Positions 1-9,713 of a DNA stretch of 64,000 nucleotides are shown one piece after another. The notes under the pieces were generated by a model. It did not search any database, was not told the DNA's origin, and saw only the letters and a list, made by a program, of their open reading frames with translations. Source of the stretch: Caenorhabditis elegans (Eukaryota > Nematoda > Chromadorea > Rhabditida > Rhabditidae); NCBI RefSeq assembly GCF_000002985.6, contig NC_003281.10, positions 3,162,001-3,226,000 of the forward strand. Reading direction: 5' to 3'. The translations under genes and the position numbers were made by a program. Position 1 is the first letter of the stretch. Each line of letters opens with the position of its first letter.

Positions 1-2340
1 TTTAAGAATAAAATTTTATTTTTTAAAAATTAGTTAAAAATTTGAATTCAGCTCACCAAGAACTTTCGAACAACACCCATCATGACTATATTCCGGCTAT
101 TTTCAATTTTGACCTACCCATGCGCCTTTAAATTTTGAATTTCGTGGCGGGACCCAATCTTCTCAAAAAACATTTAATGTTTTGGTTTCATCACATATCA
201 AATAAAATTGTGCTTAAGTTTTACCTCTTGCTACTCAAATTCCGATAAAATTCAAATTTAGGGTCCCGCCACGAAAATCAAATTTTAAAGGCGCATAGAT
301 AGCTGAAAATTTAGAATTGAAGGAATCTAGTCATAATGGGTGTTATTTGAAAACTAATGCCATGCTGAATCTAACTTTTAAAATTAAAATTCTAAAATAT
401 TTGGGTCTCACCACGAAAATCTTAACTTTTCGCAGCAGGACCAAATTTTTCCAAAATTTTTTGAACTATTTAAAATTTCCAGTTTTCCCCAGTCAATAAT
501 TGAATTTTTTGATAAAAATTGTAAAAATAATAAATTTCAAGTGTTTTTTTGATAGAATTCTCATGCATCCCCTCTCATGTGACAAAAGTAGAAAATCTGG
601 TTTTTAGTTTTTTTTTTTTTGAAAAATGTGTTTTGTATGGGCAGACAAGAGTGATGTGATGTTATTTTAGTGTTGTTCTGAAACATTTTTGTCACAATTC
701 AAGTATTTCGCCGGTTTTTGGTTTTTGAATTTTCGAAAAAAAAAAGTCAATTTTTTTTCGTAGGGTCCCGCCACGAATTGTCACTCGGTTTTGCATTTTT
801 GCTTTGATTTTTGATAATGATTTTTTAATTTTAAGTTTTAAATAATTTTTCAACGCTTTGAAACAAAATTTACCAAAATATAGCAAATATCAACATTTTT
901 ACACAATATTGAAATTTTAATTTTTTTTGGAATTTTGGTACCGCCAGGGAAACTCCTGGGATTTGCTACTTTAACTTGTATTTTTTATAATTATGCAATA
1001 TTTAAACCTTTCTCATTATTTTAAAACAAAGTTTACCAAAAATTATCAAAAACCAGCAAAGTTACAAAAATTTGAAAATTTCAATTTTTTGAAAAAAATT
1101 GTTTTTTTTAAATTTTGGTACCGCAAGGGAAACTCCTGGAATTTTATAATTTTTCTACTTTAACTGGTTTTTTTATAATTATGTAATATTTAAACATCTT
1201 GTGTTTATTTTAAAATTGAACTGGCCAAAAAGCATCAAAACCCCACAAACTTACAAAAGTTTGAAAATCTCAATTTTCAAATAAAAAATTTTTTTTTTTG
1301 GAATTTTTGGTCTCACCACGAGATCCTTGGGGTATTTTAGAATGACGCTTAATTTAAAATTTGCCAAGTTTAACAATGTGTCAAAATTTTTCAACTTTTT
1401 TAAAAGCAAAATTGACAAAAATATATCAGAAATCAACAAAGTTACACAAGGTTCAAAATTTCGATTTTTGAAAAAAATTATAAAATTTTTCAAATAATTT
1501 TTTTTACTTTTTGTTGCATTATAACCCCTAAATTTCTCTGATTTTCTACATTTTCTCTAACAAAACTAATCTTCAACTTCAATTTCGATTACGTTTCAAT
1601 AAAAAAAAAGATGCGTCAAACCGATAACTTTCGATTTACCCAACCAAACCATTTTTCCGGTTCACTTCTTTTTTGTCTTTTTTTCTCTGAATCTCTCTGA
1701 TCTTTCTTTATTTTATATTTGTTTGCAACATTTCAAATGGCTTTCGTGATTGAAAATTTAGAAAAAAATTCAATTTAAAAATTGTGAAAATTTTTTTCCT
1801 CGTGGTGCCAGGCTGTCCAATTACGGGTTGATCTACAAAAAATGCGGGAATTTTTTCCAAACAAAAAAATGTGACGTCAGCACGTTCCTAACCATGCGAA
1901 ATCAGTTGAGAACACTGCGTCTCTTCTCCCGCATTTTTTGTAGTTCTCCGTAGATGAAGCCGAAATTAGACACTCTGACACCACGTGTTTTTTTGAAATT
2001 TTGAGCCAGTAACTATAAATTTTTTTAAAATTTGAATTCATCCTAATGAGAGCTTTCATCTAACACCAATATCGTCTATATTACTTCGATTTTCAAAAAT
2101 TTTGGGTCCCGCCACGAAAACTTTTTGGTTACTGTAGCTTCATGCAACGAGCATAATTTTTTTTTGTAGTTTTTGATTGTTATACTTGAATTTGACTAAG
2201 CATACGCTTTCGAATAACACCCATATTGTCCGGATTCCGACATATGTTGGGTCCCGCCACGAAAATCAATGGGTGTCATTTAAAAGGTCTTAGAGCGCTG
2301 AATTTGAAAATAATTTTAAAAATACAATTTTTGGCTCTAA
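1..2340. repeat. dispersed repeats; no gene seen
   Basis: This stretch has no convincing exon. It holds degenerate copies of a dispersed repeat built around GGGTCCCGCCACGAAA and an inverted AACACCCAT...ATGGGTGTTA pair (about 85-320, 380-430, 760-780, 2090-2340). Similar units recur across the window. From about 880 to 1500 a roughly 160-190-bp unit, with lines such as GGTACCGCCAGGGAAACTCC, repeats three times imperfectly. A separate MITE-like copy sits at 1800-1987. Confidence 0.6.
1800..1987. mobile_element. MITE-like element, copy 1
   Basis: A short element bounded by inverted CGTGGTG(C/T)CA ends. It contains an internal inverted pair around ACAAAAAATGCGGGAA and CCCGCATTTTTTGTAG. A second copy in the same orientation lies at 61788-61974. 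There is no coding capacity. It resembles a non-autonomous DNA transposon; the family name is not known to me. Confidence 0.6.
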
Positions 2341-2794
2341 TTTAAAAGCGCATAGCTTAATAGTTCCTATCTGTTTTTTTTTGTTGATTTTCGATGCTTG
2401 AACCAACTGAAACAAATTCAAGTTTTAAAAGATTTAACCATTTTCCCAGAATGTTTACACCCCATGTACACCATCCCATTACTACCTTTCCCAGCAGTTG
2501 TTCTTTTCACTTTTACCATCGTTTTCTTCCCGCATTCGGTAGTCAACGGATTTATGAGGGAGGGGAAAAAAGTTGCCGGGCGTTTAAGTTTTAGTCGGTG
2601 AAGCCGCTTGTAAATCCGCTTACAGCCTTTTCTTATTTCCACTGTACTTTTGGTGAACGATTTGGAAATCGTTTTTGTTGGTTAAATCAAGTTTTTTTTT
2701 TCAAAATTTTGAAAAACCTCAAAATGTTTATTTTTATTATCACATTTCTCTATTTTTCATTTGATAGAAAATTTTACGCTGATAATTTTTGGAT

Positions 2795-2975
2795 ACTGTA
2801 ACTTTTTTGTATCTCCACCCGTTACAGAGATAATCGCCTTTAAAGTTTGAAGAAGAGATATCGTGGGAGGGGGAGACGCAGAGCCTCCTACTTCTCTGCG
2901 TCTCGCCTCCCCCTCTGCTCTCTCCATGTAGCTAACTTTAAACGGGTGTAACTTTGCAGTGGGTAGAGTTTTCTG
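2795..2975. repeat. GAGACGCAG hairpin, copy A
   Basis: A long imperfect palindrome centred near 2889, with arms GACGCAGAG/CTCTGCGTC that extend outward through TTTAAA and GTAACTTT-type sequence. It is the first of 13 related hairpins. Confidence 0.7.
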
Positions 2976-3139
2976 AAAAGTGCCAACTGGTAAAATGTAA
3001 GGAATTTTGTTTAGATTATTTTGCTGTCCGAAAAATAGAGATTACTAATTTCAGCGAAAAATATAAAAAAATATAGTCCTCCCAAAATTTCTTGATATTT
3101 ACGACAAGTTATATAGGAAATTTTACGCCGATCATTTTT

Positions 3140-3335
3140 GTCTCTTGCAACTTTTTTCGATCTCTATCCATTACAGAGATAATCGCGTTTAATGATTGGA
3201 GGAAGAGAGAATGTGGGAGAGGGGAGACGCAGAGCCTCCAACTTCTCTGCGTCTCTCCCCCTCCCACAATATTTTCGGAGGTTTAGCTTGAAACCTCCAT
3301 AACTCTGCAACAAGTGAACATTTTTAAAAAGTTCC
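3140..3335. repeat. GAGACGCAG hairpin, copy B
   Basis: A palindrome centred near 3240 with the same AGAGCCTCC(A/T)ACTTCTCT loop as copy A. Copies A and B are therefore the closest relatives of each other and lie 350 bp apart in the same orientation. Confidence 0.7.
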
Positions 3336-3924
3336 AATTACAAAATTGTATAAAATTTTATGGGGCATTATAATATTTAGTGGAAAACATAATTTAACCC
3401 AATTATAAATGTACCACAAAGTAGTCGGCCTAATCCGTGATGACCTCCTGTCGGGAAGTGTTTATCAGTTCCAAGATATCTCACTGATAATCTTTTTTCT
3501 TTCCCCCTCACCGAAGGACACTCCTCATTACAATGCCCCCTTCGTCTTCTTCCCGCACGTCTTCTTCCATCCGTATCGTCATCCTTGATCTCTTGTGGAG
3601 GGAAGGAATGTGTTTATGTCAATCCACATATATATATTGTTCCTTTAGACACTATTACTTACTGCTAATAACCAGTATCCATTACTAGTTTTTTTTCTTG
3701 GAGAAAGGGAGAAGCTTCTACTTGGAACTGTTTTTTTACTCTCTATGGTGAAAGGTTGTTTTTTTCTTCCATTTTATGTGTTTTCTACCAATTTTAACGT
3801 TTTCCTCTTGTTTTTTGTAGGCTCCTTTTTAGGCTCCTCTTAACTTTTTTCCAATTGGTATTTCAAAAAAGTTTTCACTGCAAAAATATTCTCCAAAAAT
3901 TCTGCACATTTTACCTGTTAAAAC

Positions 3925-4165
3925 TTTTTTATTAGCTCATACTACTGCAGAGTTATAGCCGCTTAAAGTTAGCGCGCCTTCTCGCGGCGAGTGATCGCGG
4001 GGGGAGGCGAGACGCAGAAAGGCAGAGCGTCTGCGTCTCCCCCTCCCCCACATTCTCTCTTCCTCCTAACTTTAAGTGCAAATATCTCTGCAATGGTTAG
4101 AGATAGAAAAAAGTTGCAAGAGACAAAAATGATCAGCGTAAAATTTTCTATCGATTGGTCAAATA
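3925..4165. repeat. GAGACGCAG hairpin, copy C
   Basis: A palindrome centred near 4020. It ends about 120 bp upstream of the first coding exon of the PTB-like gene, so it may lie in its promoter or 5' untranslated region. Confidence 0.7.
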
Positions 4166-4284
4166 AAAACTGCAAAAATTTGAAAAAATTATTTTTATTT
4201 AAGAAATTTTTTAAATTTTTTTCTGCCCGCACATTTCTCTTTTATTTTACGCTACTTTTTCCCAAAAATTCCAATACATTCCAG

Positions 4285-7200
4285 ATGCCTTTGCCATTGT
4301 GCAGATGCCGAGTGTTATACATCGGCAGTTCGGTGCCTACAATCACAAAAGACGGCCTACAAGGCATCCAGCAGCCACTGAAGGAGAGATACCCGATTCA
4401 AGAATCGCCAGATACACGTGGAATTGACTCATGGTAAGAGTTAAATATTTTTTATTTAAAAATTGAAAATTCAGCTTAATTTTGTGGTAAGAATTCAAAA
4501 AAATATTGAAAATTAGTTGAGTTATTGCTTTTTGAAAAAAATTTTTTTTTTAATTTCCAAAAAATTCGAAGACGCGAGTTATAAAAAAACAATTTTCAAA
4601 TTCACATTTAACACGCTTTGAGCTTTCAAATAAAACCCATATTGGCTAAATCCCGTTCATTTCAAAATTTGGGTCCCGCCACGAAAACGAAAATGTTTGG
4701 GTTACTGTGCTCTATTTTTCTGAATTCTCATTATTTAACTAGTCGTCATATTTTGGCTAAACTCCGATTAATTTACAAATGTTGGACCCACCACGAAAAG
4801 TTGATTTTTTTTTTTGGCGCATGGATGTGTCAAAATTCAAAATAGTCGGAATATAGTCATGATGGGGCTTAATTAAAAGCTATTTTTAAGCTGAATTCAA
4901 AAATGTTATCAATAACTTAAAAATCTTAATATCCAGGCTATCAGTGTGGTCGAACGGAGTCCTTTTGGAGTACATCGAAGGCGAAAAGAAGACTGAAACC
5001 GTCTTTTTCCCAATTATAACTCTCCATTATTGTGCCGCCGTTCGTTACGTAAATGTGGAAGGCTTCAAAGTTGGCGGTGGTGGAGAACAGTTTATGCCAC
5101 TCGACAGCCCATTCGCGAATATCCCAAATTCCCCACATCCGCCAATTTTCGCGGCAATCTTCAGAAGAACCACTGGGGTTAAGGTTCTCGAATGTCATGG
5201 ATTTATTTGTACAAATGTGAAGGCAGCAAATGCATTGGTCAGGTGTATGGTGCATGCCTACACAGAAACTATGCATTTGAGAATGGACGAGAGGATTCCA
5301 GGTGAGGCTGTTTGTAACCAGAATATAGAAAATTTTATGACAAATACTTTCTTAGTGAACACTTTTTTATAAAATCAAATATATCCAAGATATAAGTGGT
5401 TAAAGTGGAGTGCGGTGGTTCTGGTCGATGCACCATGTTTGACTTATCACTTTGATTGCTATATATCTTGGTTCATTTTTTAGATATCAAGGAATTTATA
5501 ACTACAAAATTATAGAGCCGAATATAAATAATATTTTGTCAGTTTATAATTTTTCCTCAAACCAATGAGAATCGAGATACAAGCGTTCAAAGTTGAATGA
5601 AGTTTTTCTGGTCGATACACCATGTTTGAATGATGACTTTGATTGCTTATATCTTAATTCTTGTTTGAGTTATTAAATAATTTATAACTACACACATTAT
5701 AGAGCAGAATATGAAAAATATTTTGTCAGCTTATAACTTTTTTCTATGTCAACTGAAAATTGAGATACAAGCGCTCAAAGTTGAGCGCAGTATTTTTGGT
5801 CGATGCACCATTTTTGAATGATGCCTTTTAACGTTTATAACTCGGCTTATTCTTAAGTTATCAAATAGTTTATAACATCACAATTATAGAAAAAGATATA
5901 ACAAGCATTTTGTCAGTTTATAACTTTTCTCTAAAATCAATGAGAATCGAGATACTAGCTTGTAAAAGTACTGGACTTTGGCGGCTCATATCTCCTTTCA
6001 TTTTGACCCTTTTCTCAATTTTTTTCACAACAATGTAGAAATACATTTTTCAATATTTTGTCTGTTGTCACTTTTTTAAATAAAACCAAAGACAACCAAG
6101 ATATAAGCGGTAAAAGTTGAGTTTAGTATTTCTGGTTGATGCACCATGTTCAAAATGTTCCCTTGGCAGCTCATATATTGGTTTGTTTAGAAAAAACATG
6201 TATATTTCGAAATATTAGAAAAATGTCTATTCATCATAAAATTGAAAAAGATAAATTTCAAAAAAAAATTCCAGGTCTAAAAGCAATCAAGGAAGGATCA
6301 ACTGGTGACCGATCACCAAACTCCCCGTCCAGTGAGATTGAGGAAAACTCATTTGAGGAAGATGTAGTCCCGGAGGAGAAGAATATGAAAAATTGGCAAG
6401 AAAGACGGCAGCAGGACGGAGAATATGATAGTGTGTCGATTAGCAGCAGTTTGGTGAATAAGAATAAGAAAGCTGCTAGTGAGCAGGGTAGGTGACTTAG
6501 TATATTGAAAATATCTCTGTTCGTTTTTAAGATATTGGTGTTTGCTAAAATAAGTAACATTTGTGAGGCAGTGCTAAAAAATTTGTCAGTTGTCAATTTT
6601 CTAGTAAAACTAAAGACAATCGAGTTATAAGCTGTCAAAGATCAGCTAGCTCGATGCACAATGAGCAGACCTAGCTGTAACTGATCATATCTCAGTTCAT
6701 TTTGAAGTTATTAAATTCTTTTTCAGTGCATTATTATAGAGAAATTTATAATAAACATTTACTCAGTTGACAATTTTTTGATAAAATAAACGACAACCGA
6801 GTTCAGCCAAATCAGCCAAAGACAACTGTTACGATGCACCATAAGAAAAATCGCGCCAAGCTTTGAGAGCTTATATCTCCGTTCATTTTAATTGAGTTAT
6901 TGTTTGCAAAACTATAGGTATAGAAAAAATAATGATAAACATTTTGTCAGTTGACTAAATTTTGATAAAAGAAACGACAACCGAGTTATAAGCTGTTAAA
7001 TGAAGGGAAAATTGATGCACCATGTACAAAACGGTGCCAGGTTTTGATCACTCATATCTCCGGTGATTTTTAAGCTATTCAGTTTTTTTCAACCGCAAAA
7101 TTTTAGAAAAACCAATATTAAACATTTTGTCAGTTGGCAATTTTTGGATACAACAAACGACTACCGAGTTGTGAGCAGTCAAAGTTGAGCTAACCTGAGG

Positions 7201-8937
7201 CACCATGTTAAAAACGTTGCCTACCTTTGATTGCTCAAATTTCCGGTTATTTAAAAAAAAACCATAAAGATTTTGTCAGTTGACCATTTTTTGATTCTCT
7301 ATTTTTTTTATTCTCTAATATTCTAATTTTCAGGCGGCATCCGCGGAGCCCTTGTCCCGTTCGACGAGCCCCTCCGCCGCGCTGGCTCCGACAATGATCT
7401 CTCCTATCGTGGACCCCCACCACATCATCCATACGGACCTCCTCATCCGATGCACCATCCCTATGCAATGATGCCTCCGCCATTCGGCTTCTTCCCTCCA
7501 CCGCCACGTGGACACTTTCCACCTCCTCCACCACATTTTATGGGTCGAGGTATGCCCCCACCATTTATGCCTCCACCACCACATTTCGGTATGGGACCAC
7601 CACGTGGATTTATGCCGCCCCCGCATCCAATGATGTTCCGAGGTGGACCATACCCGCCGTTCTTTCCTCCACCACCACCACATTTCATGAGGCCTAGTAG
7701 CCCACCGACTGATGGTGGACCAATTATTACTGGGCCAGAGTCGGTTTATGGGACAATGCGTCGAGGAGCTTATGAAGAGCCAGCTTATGTTGGAGCAACT
7801 GGAGGATTCCCGGAGGCTAGCTATCAACCGGCTAATTATGGTGGAGATGGTTATGAGACATATTATGATACATTCAAGAAGCGAGGAACACTGAAGAAGG
7901 GGGAATCGGCGTCGATGGCTTCCACGAGAGCCGATAGCGCCTGGGATCAATATGAAGCTGGGATCTATAGAAAACCACATATCAATGAGAAAGCTTTTTC
8001 GGGAACTTTGAGGTAAGAAAAGTTAAGATTGAACGGAAATTCACAGAGATAAGAGCATTAAAATTGACTTTGTGCATGGTGCTTTGTACATCAACTAGCA
8101 ATACACTTTCTCAGCTCATATCGCTGTTCCGGTTGGTTTTATCAAAAAATTGCCAACTAACAAAGTGTTTGTTATGAATTTTTCTATAATTTTGTAGTTG
8201 ATCAAATTTTGATAGCTCAAGAATCAGCCGAGATATGAGCAAGTTTTAAACATGGTGCATCGAGCAAATACTTTTTTACCACTTATATATTGGTTGCTTT
8301 CGGTTTTATTAAAAAAATTACCAACTAACAAAATGTTTGCTATTAATTTTCCTATATTTTTGTAGTGAAGCAAGTTTTGGTAAAATTCAAATGAGCCAAA
8401 TGAGATATAAGTTTTTGAAGCTCAATTTTTCAACATGGTGCATCGATAGTGATTGATAACTTCAAATTCCAGATCAATGGCCGCCAAGGAGACAAGTAAC
8501 GCTACGCTGAATCGATCGGAGCACGCCGAAGTTGCATCGCAAACGGTCGAGACGGAGGTAATTGGTTTTTTATTGATTTTCTAGTGAATTATCGATTTTT
8601 TAAATCATCGATTTTCAAGGAATTATTCGATTTTCTAGGAAATTACCGATTTTTTGGTAAATTAATCGATTTTTGGGGTAATATCGACTTGCTGAGAATT
8701 TATCGATTTTTCTTAGAAAGTGTATTCTAGAAATTTATCGATTTTCCGAAAAATTATCGATTTTTTGGTCTTTTTTTGGTACAATATCGACTTTCTGGGA
8801 ATTTATCGATTTTCTCAAAAATTATTGATTTTTTTTTGCAGATAACCCGCCCCGACTCTCCACCAGTTGACTATGAAGCCTTTGAGAAGATGAAGCTAAA
8901 GGAAAATAGCCGACGCGCTGCCCAGCCCACTAATTAA
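4285..8937 (+). CDS. PTB/PID-like domain protein with Pro/His-rich tail
   Basis: The six-exon model is 4285-4433, 4937-5301, 6275-6487, 7334-8012, 8473-8557 and 8842-8937. All junctions are GT-AG and phase-consistent, giving 528 aa. The start ATG follows a TTCCAG acceptor directly, which suggests trans-splicing. Residues ~7-160 (LYIGSSVPTITKDGLQGIQ... to AANALVRCMVHAYTETM) have the strand pattern and C-terminal helix of a phosphotyrosine-binding fold; this is my recognition, not a search. Residues ~265-360 are runs of PPPP, PPHF and PPHP with many Met, Phe and His, so likely disordered. The last third is Tyr- and Ser-rich and may be phosphorylated. A poly(A) signal lies at 9007-9012. The likely role is a cytoplasmic adaptor. 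From memory this corresponds to R148.5. Introns 2 to 4 are filled with a repeat that changes orientation around exon 4. Confidence 0.85.
5330..6235 (+). repeat. GATGCACCATG intronic repeat array, intron 2
   Basis: Diverged tandem units of roughly 190-230 bp. Each contains TTTTGTCAGTT, CGAGATA(C/T)AAGC, CAAAGTTGAG and GATGCACCATG in that order. The array fills the intron between exons 2 and 3 of the PTB-like gene. The same unit continues in intron 3. Confidence 0.75.
6490..7300 (+). repeat. GATGCACCATG intronic repeat array, intron 3
   Basis: Four or five more diverged units of the repeat in intron 2, in the same orientation. Each carries the ACAACCGAGTTATAAGC and GATGCACCAT landmarks. There is no open frame in it. 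Confidence 0.75.
8013..8465 (-). repeat. GATGCACCATG repeat array, inverted, intron 4
   Basis: Two to three units of the same repeat in the opposite orientation, seen as CATGGTGCATCGA at about 8249 and 8434. They are complementary to the arrays on the other side of exon 4. Confidence 0.75.
8565..8840. repeat. TTATCGATTTT-rich intron
   Basis: Intron 5 of the PTB-like gene is built from about a dozen loose repeats of (A/T)ATCGATTTTT spaced 20-30 bp apart. It is low-complexity tandem sequence with no other signal. Confidence 0.6.
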
Positions 8938-9006
8938 TGAATATTTTATCGATTTTTTCCCCTGAAAACCCATTTATTCTTTCTTCCATCCACTACAAAA
9001 TTCTAT

Positions 9007-9012
9007 AATAAA
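9007..9012 (+). terminator. poly(A) signal of the PTB-like gene
   Basis: AATAAA lies 70 bp after the TAA stop at 8935-8937. Confidence 0.7.
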
Positions 9013-9713
9013 CCGCCAATTACTGGTCTTGACAACAAAAGGAAATTGTTGAATTTTATTGTAATTTTTGAAAAATTCTTAATCTAGAACTGCCCCTGCC
9101 CCCTTTATTGTGCCTTTTTCTGTGAGTATTTTGACATATATTTATAATAAGCCGCATTCCTTGAATATTTATATTTAAAATAAAAATCTAATAAAAATTC
9201 AAATTTTTCCGAAAAAGTACGCAAAATTTCGTCGGGTTTGATGTATTGTACGCAATTTGCAGTTTTTGGGAGAATCGAGCGGTAGTTTAACTTGCGTATT
9301 TATATTTTTTCAAAAAACATGAAAACCATCAAAACTTGCGTTTTTGAGTTGTATTTTGATTGGAAGATCACTGGATTTCGCGTAAAATATCAATTTACGT
9401 CATATTTTGAGCTTTTTATAGTTTTGCTGAATATTTACTGCAAGACTAGTTTCTCTGTTTTTCTCAGTTTCCCCACAACAAAAACCACTTTGTTATCTGA
9501 AAAATCCATCAAAATCCGCGGATCAATCCGCAAAAATGCTGCAAAACTAGTTCTACCGTACCCATTCAAAGGCGCATTCGAAAAGATATTGCAGCGGGTC
9601 TCGACGCGAAATCCGCCACCGTATCCGTTTCTAGCGCGATTTATGAATTTAAAACCGATTTTAATTGATTTTCAACAGATTTTCGCCGATTTTTCGGCAG
9701 AAAATCGATTAAA
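9013..9713. other. intergenic, PTB-like gene to four-TM gene
   Basis: There is no gene here. It contains fragments of a dispersed repeat with the line TGTACGCAATTTGC (about 9245-9300). Just before the next start codon it has the acceptor-like TTTTTCGGCAG (about 9689-9699), a plausible trans-splice site 14 bp upstream of the ATG at 9714. Confidence 0.45.

Larger units (their letters stand above)
2341..4284. other. upstream region of the PTB-like gene
   Basis: About 2394-2650 and 3420-3830 are non-repeat blocks with no supported exon. The second is rich in pyrimidine runs and contains ACTGATAA at 3483-3490, which matches the GATA-factor consensus used by gut genes. Three palindromic hairpins interrupt the region. 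I take 3420-3830 as the most likely promoter area of the gene that starts at 4285; this is inference only. Confidence 0.35.

Noticed and set aside
7330..7980. Minus-strand 216-codon Trp/Arg-rich frame
   Set aside because: A by-product of the Pro/His-rich coding sequence on plus (CCN and CAY codons read in reverse).
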